Positions 36,461-44,713 of a DNA stretch of 64,000 nt are shown here, piece after piece. The stretch is from JBQTIU01 sp052387815 (lineage in GTDB: Bacteria > Pseudomonadota > Alphaproteobacteria > CACIAM-22H2): the NCBI GenBank assembly GCA_052387815.1, contig JBQTIU010000057.1, positions 7,695 to 71,694 on the forward strand. The letters are read 5' to 3'. Both the position numbers and the translations under genes were made by a program. Position 1 is the first letter of the stretch; each line of letters starts with the position of its first letter. The notes under the pieces are model-generated. The model made no database searches. It saw nothing but the letters and a program-made list of their open reading frames with translations, and had not been told where the DNA came from.

Positions 36461-37102
36461 TCACCATTCCAGCCGCTCGAGCTCGGCCGCCACGGCCGCG
36501 ACGTCGAGCGCCGCCGGGCTGCCCGGCGCCAGGACGCTCGGCGAGGAGCCGTGATACGTGGCCTCCTGGAAAATGGCCCGGTCGTCCAGCTTGGCCTCGA
36601 GCGGGTCGGCGTTCAGCGCCACGAGCTGCTCGCGGGTGTGCCTGGCGACGGATGTGCGCTTGACCCGGCTCAACAATGTCACCGCCTTGATGTCGCGCTT
36701 GGTCAGCCTCGAGGCGCTGTCGACGACCTTGCGGATGCGCAGGGCCTCGAACACGTTGGCCTCGTCGGTCATGACCGGGATCAGCACCAGATCGGCGACC
36801 CCGATCGCGAACACCGCCGCCTGGTTCCCGAACCCGGCGCAGTCGACCAGCACGTAGTCGTGGCCCTCGGCGAGGTCGGCGATCGTCTGCATGATCGCGT
36901 GCTCGTCGAACACGGTACGCAAGGTCATTTGCGACAGGAAATTGCCCTTCGCATGCCAGCGCGTCAGCGTCCGGTTCGGATCGGCGTCGACGAGCGCCAC
37001 CTTGCGGCCGGCCACGTGCCAGTGTGCCGCAAGACAGACCACCGCCGTCGACTTGCCCGCCCCGCCCTTGCCCGTCGCCGCAACCAGAACCCGACCGGTC
37101 AT
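36461..37102 (-). CDS. ParA/MinD-type P-loop ATPase
   Basis: A 213-residue ATPase with a deviant Walker A KGGAGKST at about residues 11-18. VALVDADPNRTLTRW and YVLVDCAGFGNQAAVF follow. The ATG at 37102 has GGGAAGGAA directly upstream. No ParB or MinC/E partner is in the window, so it is an orphan that may position a membrane or cargo complex. It lies 49 bases upstream of the Mic60-like gene on the same strand and is probably co-transcribed with it. Confidence 0.88.
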   Translation of the reverse strand: MTGRVLVAATGKGGAGKSTAVVCLAAHWHVAGRKVALVDADPNRTLTRWHAKGNFLSQMTLRTVFDEHAIMQTIADLAEGHDYVLVDCAGFGNQAAVFAIGVADLVLIPVMTDEANVFEALRIRKVVDSASRLTKRDIKAVTLLSRVKRTSVARHTREQLVALNADPLEAKLDDRAIFQEATYHGSSPSVLAPGSPAALDVAAVAAELERLEW

Positions 37103-37268
37103 TTCCTTCCCTCGGACCCGCGTGCCGGCGGGGCTCGACTCGCAACATAGCATCAAACGCCGACGCCATGAAGATCCCTCGCCCGGCCGATTGCTCGGCG
37201 GCTGGCGATCGTGTTAAGAAACAGGCCGTGCCGCGATCCCGGATTTGTCCCTCAAGCCGGAGCGCTCG

Positions 37269-37682
37269 ATGCTGCGCCGTTTCACCCTTTCCAGTTTCGT
37301 CATCCGGTGGGTTGCCGCCCTGTTCCTGGTATTCGCGGCCTACAACACCACCGGCTACTCGTATTTCCATTGGCTGGCGAGCCTGAGGGCCGATCTCTGG
37401 GGGCTGAAGCTGGTCGCCGGCGTCCTGCTGCTGGTGGCGCTGTGGTTCTTCCTGGCGATGACGTGGCGGGTGATCGGCCCGCGCGGCATCATCGTGTCCG
37501 CCCTGTTCTGCCTCGCGGTCGGATTGGTGCCCATCGGCCTGGGACTGGTCGATGCCGGCCGGTGGTCGACCCTCGTCAACATGGCCCTCGTGGGGTTCGC
37601 GACGATCATGGCGATCGGCGTGTCCTGGGCGCCGGTCACCCATCGCGTCACCGGCGTGGCGACCACGGAACAGCTGCCGTGA
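37269..37682 (+). CDS. Four-span membrane protein (DUF6524-like)
   Basis: A 137-residue protein with four predicted spans: about 10-27 (VIRWVAALFLVFAAYNTT), 44-63, 75-95 and 105-122. The ATG at 37269 is preceded by CGGAG at good distance. A longer TTG start at 37245 is possible. It resembles a family of small membrane proteins of unknown function common in proteobacteria. It is divergent from the ParA-type gene, sharing a 166-base gap. Confidence 0.7.
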   Translation: MLRRFTLSSFVIRWVAALFLVFAAYNTTGYSYFHWLASLRADLWGLKLVAGVLLLVALWFFLAMTWRVIGPRGIIVSALFCLAVGLVPIGLGLVDAGRWSTLVNMALVGFATIMAIGVSWAPVTHRVTGVATTEQLP

Positions 37683-37757
37683 GCGCTGGCGGCTTCCCAT
37701 GCGGCGGCGGGCGGCATGCCACGGCCTGTTGACAAGCCGTTGCGATCTAAGGATGGT

Positions 37758-38879
37758 ATGGCAACGAAACGCGATCAGGGGGCGCAGATGTTGAAAGTCA
37801 CAGCGGTCATGGCCGGGGTTGCCGCCGTTCTGTCGGCGAGCGCGGGTCTCGCCCAGGCGCCGTCGGGCGGCGCGGCGAGGACGGAGATGCTCCTCGTCGG
37901 ATCGAGCACGATGCTGCCGTTCACCGAGGCGATCGTGGACCGTCTGGTGCGTGGCCAGGGCCTGCTGCCGCCACTGACCCAACCCCGCGGCAGCAAAGCC
38001 GGGATCAACGCCTTCTGCGCGGGCGTGGGCCTCAAGCACCCGGATATCGTCGCCGCCTCGCGCCGCATGGCCAGGAACGAGGTCGAAAGCTGCAAGGAAA
38101 ACGGCGTCGTCGATATCCTCGAACTCAAGATCGGCTACGGGGCGCTCGTGATCGCGACCGAGAAAGGCGATCCGGTTTACAACCTGACGCCGCGCCTCAT
38201 GTATCTCGCGTTGGCGGCGGAGGTCCCCAAGGGGGGAGATTTCGTTCCCAATCCTTACAACCGCTGGGCCGATATCGACCCGAAGCTGCCCGATCTCGAC
38301 ATCGCGATCTTCGGACCGAGCGGCGATTCCGGCACGCGCGGCTTCTTCGATGCCGCGGTCATGGAGGGCGGCTGCCGCGGCCTCAAGGAAATCAAAAGCA
38401 TTTTCTCCGCCGACACGCGGGTCAGGCAATGCACGACCCTGCGGCCGGCGCCGAACTTCGAGGAGGCCGAGGAGCCGTTCACGACCCAGGTGCTCGAACG
38501 AGTGCTCAATTCGCCCAAGGGGACGCTGGCCTTGGTCTCGCACGCGACCTTCACGCGCAACAAGAACCGGCTCGACGAGCTGCCGATCAACGGCGTGACG
38601 GCCACCCACGCGACCATCGCCGCGGGTAAATACGAACTGGTGCAGAGAATGTACTACTACGTCAAGCTCGCGCATACGCTGCGCGAGCGGGGCGAGAAGG
38701 GCGAGAAGGGTGCCAAGCTCGTGCAGGGTCTTCGCGATTTCATCGCCGAGGCGACCGACGATCGGGCGATCGGCCCCGGCGGTTATCTCGAGGCCCTCGA
38801 TCTGGTCGTGATGGCGGACAAAGAACGGACCAAGGTGCAGGACGACGCCAGGCGCCTAAGAGGGAACGTCGGTCATTGA
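37758..38879 (+). CDS. PstS-like periplasmic phosphate-binding-type protein
   Basis: A 373-residue secreted protein. The signal peptide has the hydrophobic core VTAVMAGVAAVLSASAG and cleavage after LAQA. The phosphate-binding-like segment LVGSSTMLPFTEAIVDRLV and the FGPSGDSGTRGFFDAAV segment match PstS-type proteins. No PstCAB genes are nearby, so it is an orphan. A second possible start (MLKVTAV, 37788) has AGGGGG upstream and would give 363 residues. A signalling or periplasmic storage role is possible. Confidence 0.75.
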   Translation: MATKRDQGAQMLKVTAVMAGVAAVLSASAGLAQAPSGGAARTEMLLVGSSTMLPFTEAIVDRLVRGQGLLPPLTQPRGSKAGINAFCAGVGLKHPDIVAASRRMARNEVESCKENGVVDILELKIGYGALVIATEKGDPVYNLTPRLMYLALAAEVPKGGDFVPNPYNRWADIDPKLPDLDIAIFGPSGDSGTRGFFDAAVMEGGCRGLKEIKSIFSADTRVRQCTTLRPAPNFEEAEEPFTTQVLERVLNSPKGTLALVSHATFTRNKNRLDELPINGVTATHATIAAGKYELVQRMYYYVKLAHTLRERGEKGEKGAKLVQGLRDFIAEATDDRAIGPGGYLEALDLVVMADKERTKVQDDARRLRGNVGH

Positions 38880-38950
38880 TCTGCGGACGCATTTGGCCTC
38901 GCCGCTGTCGCCACCTGGGAACAGCGGCACAGGGACGGGGGAAGTACGAC

Positions 38951-40051
38951 ATGGTTGCGAGCCACGGACGAAGGACGGTGGGTGCGGCGGTCGGGCTCAT
39001 ATTGATGTGTTCGCCCCTCGCCGCCGGCGCGGCGGACGAGGTTGCCGCGGCCAGCGCCGCGCCGGCCCATGCGGCCGAAGGCGGCGCGCTCGCCTCGGCG
39101 CTCGACACCCTGGCCGCCGCCTGGGCGCAACTCGCCGATGCGCTAGGCGCGGCGATCTCGGGGCGGCCGGCACCGGTCCCGGAGCCGGCGGGGGCAGCGG
39201 CCCCTGCCGCGCCGGAGCAAGCGGGCGCGCTCGATCCGCCGTCGGCGCCCGCAGGCCATCCAGCAGCGGCGGCGGCGCCTACACGCGGCGAGGAATGGGT
39301 CGCCTCGGCGCTCGGCATTCTGTCCACCGCCTGGTCTTACGCCAGCGAGGCGGCCGACGCGGCGATCGCGGCCCTGGCGCCCGCCCTGCCGCAGAGTGTC
39401 GACCCGGGCTTGGCCGGCGCCGCCATGCCGGGGCGCGAGGCGCGAAATGGCGGCCTCCGCCCCATCGCCGCCGCCGCCCACGCCCCCCAAACCCGCGCCA
39501 CGGCGGAGACGGCGGAGGAGGGCATCCTCGCCTCCGCGGTCAATGCGCTTTCCGCCGCATGGTCGTTGGTGACCGGAGCGTTCGAGGGGGCGACCTCGGG
39601 GCTGGCGCCGAGCGCCCGCGGGGTGTCGGCGAAGCGCCTCAAGCCGGAGGATGCGGCCACGCTTTGGGATCTGCTCGACGACGTCGGATACAAGATGAAG
39701 GAGATCACCACCGTCGTCGGCGTGATCCCCGAATTCAGCTTCAAGTTCAACCTCGCCCGCGAATTGTCGGAAGCCGACAAGGAATGGATCGAGAACAAGC
39801 TCGAGCGCCTCGCCGCCGCCGACACCAGCATCGAAGGGCGAATGGGGAGAATGATCGTTCACGCGGTGCTCGACATCAACGACGCCGGGGAATACTTGGT
39901 CGAGGATCTGCTGATCAACTTCTTGCCGCTGCCGCGCGCCGAGTTCACGCTCATCCCGTTGGAAAGCCCACTCAGCGACGAACACGACGCCCTGCTGCGG
40001 GCGATCCAGAAGGTCGGTCGGGAGGCTGAGAAGAAGCTCAAAGCGGAGTAG
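38951..40051 (+). CDS. Secreted protein with three internal Ala-rich repeats
   Basis: A 366-residue protein of no recognised family. The signal peptide (VGAAVGLILMCSPLAAGA) is cleaved near residue 28. Three imperfect repeats of about 30 residues share the pattern ASAL-x2-L-[AS]-x-AW: ALASALDTLAAAWAQLADAL, VASALGILSTAWSYASEAAD and LASAVNALSAAWSLVTGAFE. Pro/Ala-rich linkers separate them. A unique C-terminal domain of about 140 residues (from LKPEDAATLWDLLDDVG) is charged and probably folded, with helical ELSEADKEWIENKLERLAA. It lies 71 bases downstream of the PstS-like gene. Confidence 0.72.
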   Translation: MVASHGRRTVGAAVGLILMCSPLAAGAADEVAAASAAPAHAAEGGALASALDTLAAAWAQLADALGAAISGRPAPVPEPAGAAAPAAPEQAGALDPPSAPAGHPAAAAAPTRGEEWVASALGILSTAWSYASEAADAAIAALAPALPQSVDPGLAGAAMPGREARNGGLRPIAAAAHAPQTRATAETAEEGILASAVNALSAAWSLVTGAFEGATSGLAPSARGVSAKRLKPEDAATLWDLLDDVGYKMKEITTVVGVIPEFSFKFNLARELSEADKEWIENKLERLAAADTSIEGRMGRMIVHAVLDINDAGEYLVEDLLINFLPLPRAEFTLIPLESPLSDEHDALLRAIQKVGREAEKKLKAE

Positions 40052-40179
40052 ATCGCGGCGCGCGCCCCTCGCCAAGGAAAGGGAACCGCCCGTCGTTCCA
40101 ACCGGCGCTCGCCGGCGGCGATTTCCATCGCGCCGATCCCCGTGCTAACAGGGGCATCCCCGCCATTCGGACCCAGACA

Positions 40180-40779
40180 GTGGACGGCCTCGACTTCCTC
40201 GTATCGGTCGCGGCGAAGATCGCGATTGCGATCGGCCTCATCGCCATCCCGCTCGTCTATGCTTTCATCGGCATGACCGTGCTCGCGGCCGCGGTCAACA
40301 AGGACTTCTACGCATTGCCGTGGATCGTCAGGCTCGCCCTGTTGTCCGGGGCGCTGATCGGGCTTGGCCTGATCTACGCCAGCGAGGGGGGGGCCGATTT
40401 CGCATGGAACCGGATTTTCGCCGACCAGGGTCCGTGGGATGTCCCGTTTTCGGCGTTCCTTGCCGAGCGGGTCAACCCGGCGAACTACGACCCCGTCGGG
40501 CTGGTCCGGTTCCTGGGCGCGGCGGATGATCCGCTGCCGCTCTCGCTCTTCATGTCGATCCCGGCCTTGTTCCTGGTCGCGATCGCGCTTGGATCGCTGT
40601 GGGCGTGGAAGCCCCTCGCTGCCCTCCAGGCCATCGCCTGCAGCCTCGGGGTTGCGCTGTGGTCGGCCTATCTCGCCATCTACCTGGTCGCGGCCCTGTA
40701 TTGGCTCCTCAACACCTTCAACTTCTGGAGCCTGCTCGTGCTGGGGCTGCTCTACCAGCACTATCGCAACACGCGCTGA
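40180..40779 (+). CDS. Multi-span inner-membrane protein, unknown function
   Basis: A 199-residue protein with about five hydrophobic spans: residues 6-40, 47-64, 120-141, 149-175 and 180-192. It starts with GTG (MDGLDFLVSVAAKIAIAIG). The loop between spans two and three (residues 65-118) is periplasmic or cytosolic and rich in Asp and Pro. No family is recognised. It lies 128 bases after the repeat protein, on the same strand as the DUF4239 gene that follows, and may form part of the same envelope set. Confidence 0.65.
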   Translation: MDGLDFLVSVAAKIAIAIGLIAIPLVYAFIGMTVLAAAVNKDFYALPWIVRLALLSGALIGLGLIYASEGGADFAWNRIFADQGPWDVPFSAFLAERVNPANYDPVGLVRFLGAADDPLPLSLFMSIPALFLVAIALGSLWAWKPLAALQAIACSLGVALWSAYLAIYLVAALYWLLNTFNFWSLLVLGLLYQHYRNTR

Positions 40780-40863
40780 GCGCGTAGCCCGAGGCCAGGC
40801 GGCTTGCCTCAGGGGCTGGGCGATGCTTTTATGACTTCGCCTTAGTGGGGGGAAAGATTGGCG

Positions 40864-41649
40864 ATGAATTTGCCGTTGTGGTTGGCGAGCGAGCCCTTGT
40901 GGCAGTCCGCTTCGATCACCATCGGGGCGCTGGTTCTGCTTGCCACCTTAGGCCACGTGATCGTCCACCAGTTCTGGACCGAAGCGGAACTCCTCGGCAA
41001 CAACCAGGTCGGCGGATTCAAGTACGAAGTGATCGGGGAAATCTACTCGGTCATCCTCGTCCTCGCCTTGATCGGGACGTGGGACATCTACACGACGGCG
41101 CGCAACAACGTGCAGCGCGAAGCCGCCACCCTTTCCATGCTCAAGGAAGCGGCGGCGGTCTACTCGGAGCCGAGCCAGGTCGAGGCGCAGGCCGAGATGC
41201 GTCAGCATATCCGGCTATATGCGCGCGCGGTGGTGGACAAGGAGTGGAAGATTCTGGAGCGCGGGCAGGCGAGCCCGGAGGCGGCGGTCGAACTATCGAA
41301 CCTCGCCGCCGCGTTCCTCAGGGTCGACCCCGTGAACGCGCGCCAACAGGCCCTGCAGCAGAACACGGCGCAATGGCTGGCCACGATCAATGAGATCCGC
41401 AGCTTCCGGCTGACCACGATCTCGCGCTCGCTGACCGGACTGGTGTGGGGGTTGATGCTGGCGGGGACGGTGGTCGTGATCTTGTTCCCCTGGTATTTCA
41501 GCACCCCCAATGTCATCGGACAGACCTCGATGTCGGCGGTGCTGGCCGGCGTCCTGGGGGCGGTCCTCCTGGTGATCGTGCGGTTGGCCCACCCGTTCAG
41601 CGGCGAGACCGCGATTTCCGCCGAAGCCCTCGTGCTGCTCGCCCAGTAG
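40864..41649 (+). CDS. DUF4239 (bestrophin-like) membrane protein
   Basis: A 261-residue protein with four spans: about 19-37, 60-78, 182-203 and 207-228. The layout of two N-terminal spans, a cytosolic helical middle domain and two C-terminal spans is that of DUF4239 proteins, which resemble bestrophin channels. The ATG at 40864 has a GGGGGGAAAG ribosome binding site. The middle segment contains the helical EAATLSMLKEAAAVYSEPSQ. It could be an ion channel, but function is inferred. Confidence 0.72.
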   Translation: MNLPLWLASEPLWQSASITIGALVLLATLGHVIVHQFWTEAELLGNNQVGGFKYEVIGEIYSVILVLALIGTWDIYTTARNNVQREAATLSMLKEAAAVYSEPSQVEAQAEMRQHIRLYARAVVDKEWKILERGQASPEAAVELSNLAAAFLRVDPVNARQQALQQNTAQWLATINEIRSFRLTTISRSLTGLVWGLMLAGTVVVILFPWYFSTPNVIGQTSMSAVLAGVLGAVLLVIVRLAHPFSGETAISAEALVLLAQ

Positions 41650-41702
41650 CGAGAATCGCGGCTATCATCGGCCCCCCACGATTTTGGCGGAAAGCCGGCC
41701 TC

Positions 41703-42149
41703 GTGATCGCGCGCGAAACCCCATCATCGCTCCGCCCCGAGGCTACCCGGGAGGCGGAAGGCGCGCCCTTCGGACGGCCCCTGATCGTCGCCCGCGGGCT
41801 CGGCGGCGCCATCGAAATCTACGAGGACCGGATCAAGATCGTCAAAATGGGCCTGATTTCGGTGCTGTTCGGCATGGCCCGCGCGACCGCGCCGATGATC
41901 GAAACGATCATTCCCGTCCACCGCGTGTCGGCGTTCCAGATCGTGAGCCCCCTGGTGCTGCATCCGTTCATCACCTTCGCCTACCCCGGCAGTCCGCCGC
42001 TGACGGGCTCGTATTTCCGCGACGCCACGGCCGAGAACGCCTTGATGATGAATTATTTCGACAACCGGAATTTCTATCTGTTGAAGGACCACCTGGAAGT
42101 GCTGGTCGCTCACGCACGGGCCGCGGCCGGCCCGCTGCCGGTGGATTAA
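41703..42149 (+). CDS. Bacterial PH-domain-like protein
   Basis: A 148-residue protein starting with GTG. The segment GLGGAIEIYEDRIKIVKMGL and the later IPVHRVSAFQIVSP resemble bacterial PH-like (DUF4429/bPH) domains, which bind phosphate or lipid surfaces in some cases. A long upstream open stretch overlaps DUF4239 and was rejected. It is followed directly by the REP-like repeats. It may work with the DUF4239 protein. Confidence 0.6.
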   Translation: MIARETPSSLRPEATREAEGAPFGRPLIVARGLGGAIEIYEDRIKIVKMGLISVLFGMARATAPMIETIIPVHRVSAFQIVSPLVLHPFITFAYPGSPPLTGSYFRDATAENALMMNYFDNRNFYLLKDHLEVLVAHARAAAGPLPVD

Positions 42150-42153
42150 GCCC

Positions 42154-42385
42154 GGGCCGGGTTGAAACCGGCCCCTACAACGGCAATATTGGTAGCCTTC
42201 CGTAGGGCCGGGTTGAAACCGGCCCCTACAACGGTACTATTGGTGGTAGGGGCGGGTCTCACGACCCGCCCGGGCCGGTTTGAAACCGGTCCCTACCCAT
42301 GATTTCGGGATGCAGCCTCGGCCGACGTAGGGGCGAGGCCGCGAGGCGTTGCCTCGCGCCTCGCCGGTCTCAAGATCCGCCCCTC
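42154..42385. repeat. REP-like palindromic repeat cluster, locus B, with a perfect 30-base direct repeat
   Basis: A 30-base segment at 42154-42183 is repeated perfectly at 42205-42234. Each holds a GGGCCGGGTTGAAACCGGCCC palindrome flanked by CCTACAACGG. A GTAGGGGCGGGTC palindrome follows at about 42247-42270, and GGGCCGGTTTGAAACCGGTCC follows that. The type 2 palindrome CGCGAGGCGTTGCCTCGCG is at 42340-42358. The cluster occupies the whole gap between the PH-like and mitofilin-like genes. Confidence 0.85.
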
Positions 42386-42389
42386 CCGG

Positions 42390-43130
42390 TTACTGGCGTT
42401 TGTCGGCCAGCAACCGTTCGATGGCCAGCTTTCCCAAGTGCGCCGAGGCGAGATCGGCGCCGAGGCGCGCGCGCGCCTCCCGCAGCCAAACCGTGGCGGC
42501 GGCGAGGGGAGGTCCGCTCAGCCGTTCCAATTCGGCCACCGCCCCGGCCAGGTCGCCGTCCGCCAGCCTGGCCTCGGCGCGGCCGACCACGGCCTCGACG
42601 GCGTCGCTGTCGTCCTCGCCCCGAATTTGCGCGCCGACCCTGACGCCGAACACCCGCAGCCGCGCCATCGCCTGATCGACCCAGGTGGCGTCGGCGGGCG
42701 CCCGGTGGGCCAGCACGATGTCGTCGGCCACCCCGGACAACCGTTCGCGCAGTTGGCCCAGAGTCGCGATCCCGACCTCCGCCATCTGGGCGACACCCTG
42801 GAGCGCCTTGGCGATCTTCGCATCGGCCGTGGCATGCAGATGCACGGCCGCGAGTTCGGTCCGGAACGGCGCCGACCCATTGAGGGCCCCGCGCAACTGG
42901 TCGACCGACAGCCACAGGATTCCGCGCTCGAGGTCGGCCACGCGGCCGCGGAGCCGGTCGTCGACCAGTCGCGCCGACCACCAGGGCAAGGTCGTCGCCA
43001 TGACGACGCTGGTCGCGGCGATCGCGGCCGCGATCGTGGTGATGAAGGCGGCACGCGAGACACCCGGGCTGTCCCCGGATGCACCCTTGGCATTGGTGAC
43101 GGCGTTGGAGGATTTGCGCCGAGCGCTCAT
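42390..43130 (-). CDS. Second mitofilin-like inner-membrane protein
   Basis: A 246-residue protein with one N-terminal span (about 26-47, AAFITTIAAAIAATSVVMAT). The C-terminal half contains RLADGDLAGAVAELERLSGP and ATVWLREARARLGADLA, the conserved C-terminal mitofilin motif also seen in the Mic60-like protein at 34975-36411. It is a short, coiled-coil-poor version of Mic60. It lies downstream of the 448-residue membrane protein gene on the same strand. The repeat cluster follows directly. Confidence 0.68.
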   Translation of the reverse strand: MSARRKSSNAVTNAKGASGDSPGVSRAAFITTIAAAIAATSVVMATTLPWWSARLVDDRLRGRVADLERGILWLSVDQLRGALNGSAPFRTELAAVHLHATADAKIAKALQGVAQMAEVGIATLGQLRERLSGVADDIVLAHRAPADATWVDQAMARLRVFGVRVGAQIRGEDDSDAVEAVVGRAEARLADGDLAGAVAELERLSGPPLAAATVWLREARARLGADLASAHLGKLAIERLLADKRQ

Positions 43131-43224
43131 GGCATCATGCTCCCAGGACTTGGACGAGGGCGGGCCGCGGTCGAATGACTCGGCCCCTCGCAGCGATCAT
43201 CGCATAAGAGGGTGGCGCCGTTCA

Positions 43225-43275
43225 AGCTCTCGCGCTATCGACAGCTCTCGCGCTACCGACAGGCTCTCGCGCTCG
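43225..43275. repeat. 18-base tandem repeat, about 2.7 copies
   Basis: The unit AGCTCTCGCGCTATCGAC (43225-43242) is followed by a copy with one change at 43243-43260 and a partial third copy. It lies in the 151-base gap between the 448-residue membrane protein gene (ends at 43282 on the minus strand) and the mitofilin-like gene. It may affect expression of the latter. Confidence 0.6.
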
Positions 43276-43281
43276 CTTGCC

Positions 43282-44628
43282 TCACGTCGCAGGCGGCCGC
43301 AGCGAATCGGTCAAGCCTTTGAAATTGGCGTCGAGCGCGCCCCGCAACTCGGTGCTCGCCCGGACTTGAATGTCGGCGCGGACCTGGTCCACGGCCGCCC
43401 GCACGCCGGCCTCCAGCGACTCGCGGTTCAAGTCCGCGTCCAGACGGTGCAGCGCGTAGTCGAACGTCCACACGGCCGTGATGCCGAGCGCCAAACCGGT
43501 GAGCGTTCCGGGGACGACCCCGATGCCGAGCGCCGGCAGGCCGAGTATGGCCCCGACCGAGCCGGCGGCGGACGCCTTGATCGCGATGCTCACCAGCTGC
43601 GATACGATCGGGATGGTCGCCCGCACGAAGACCGCCTGCGCCTGCCCTTGGGTGGCGATATTCTCGCTGGTCGGCGTGCCGTCGAATATGGCGACGGCGT
43701 GGCCGGCGGCCCCTTGCCACGAAGTCGAGTGGACGAACGCCACGTCCCAGTCGAGCTTCCCCGCTCGCGAGGCAACCCGGTCGACCTGCCGCGCCTGCCG
43801 GTCGAGGAAGGTCCGAAACGCGCGATCGTGATCGTCGACGATCCGCCGCCATTCGGCGTCCAGCGTATCGAGCGTGCGGGTCCAAGCCAGCGCCAGCTTC
43901 TCGTCGGTCTCCTCCGGCCGCACCACGATTTCGCGATAGCGCCCCTCGACGTAGCGCACGAGATCCGCCTCGACCGCCTCGCGCAGCTTGGTCCCTTCGC
44001 CGCCGGCCGCATGCTGGCGGATCGACTCGAGCGCACGCATGGTGAGGTCGAAGCTGGTGACGTAGTTCGAGATCCAGCCGTAAACCCAGTCGCCGAACAG
44101 CGGCACCCGGTCGGCCATCTCGCCGAAAATGCGGTCGAACTCGGCGCCGAGCAGCCCGGCCGCGCGATCCTGCAAGCGCGCGCGCGCGCGCGCCAGCGCG
44201 TCCAGCCGCGAGCCGGCGAATTCGCTCCAGGCCCGCGCATCGACGTGGCCGCGATAGAGCGCGCCGTCGGCGGCGCGCCAGGCGAGCTCGCGCTGGCCGG
44301 CGACGGCATTGCCGGGACTGGCCGCGGCGACCCCGGTTTCCGGGCGCGCGGGTCGCAACTCGCCCGGGCCGTCTCCCGCCAACATGTGGAGGCCCAAGAC
44401 GATCGCCGCCAGCGGCGTGCCGACCGCCACCGCCGCCGCCGCCACGCGCACGACCGACCCCCAGTACTCGGAGCGCGGCAACCTCCCGTCCCCGGCGCGC
44501 ACGACCGGGGCTATCCCGAGTGGGCTTCGGCCCGGCGAAATCGCCGCCGCCGCGTCGGCGGCCGCTCGACGTATTCTCTTGAACAGCTTCCGCACCGCTC
44601 GCCCCCAACCCGGAACGGCGACGATCAT
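43282..44628 (-). CDS. Large membrane protein of unknown family (448 aa)
   Basis: A 448-residue protein. A basic N-terminus (RAVRKLFKRIRRAA) is followed by a first span at about residues 56-78. A long soluble central region has helical, charged segments such as FDRIFGEMADRVPLFGDWV. Two C-terminal spans lie at about residues 340-375 and 375-395 (ASAAGSVGAILGLPALGIGV, then GTLTGLALGITAVWTF). No family is recognised. The start at 44628 is preferred since the upstream frame overlaps a divergent gene. It heads a minus-strand pair with the mitofilin-like gene. Confidence 0.6.
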   Translation of the reverse strand: MIVAVPGWGRAVRKLFKRIRRAAADAAAAISPGRSPLGIAPVVRAGDGRLPRSEYWGSVVRVAAAAVAVGTPLAAIVLGLHMLAGDGPGELRPARPETGVAAASPGNAVAGQRELAWRAADGALYRGHVDARAWSEFAGSRLDALARARARLQDRAAGLLGAEFDRIFGEMADRVPLFGDWVYGWISNYVTSFDLTMRALESIRQHAAGGEGTKLREAVEADLVRYVEGRYREIVVRPEETDEKLALAWTRTLDTLDAEWRRIVDDHDRAFRTFLDRQARQVDRVASRAGKLDWDVAFVHSTSWQGAAGHAVAIFDGTPTSENIATQGQAQAVFVRATIPIVSQLVSIAIKASAAGSVGAILGLPALGIGVVPGTLTGLALGITAVWTFDYALHRLDADLNRESLEAGVRAAVDQVRADIQVRASTELRGALDANFKGLTDSLRPPAT

Positions 44629-44713
44629 GGCATATCCAAATGCGGAACAGAACAGGCGAGGGCCCCGCGGACGGGGCCGGCGTCGATTGACAGCGGCCGC
44701 CCCGGCAGGGCAA

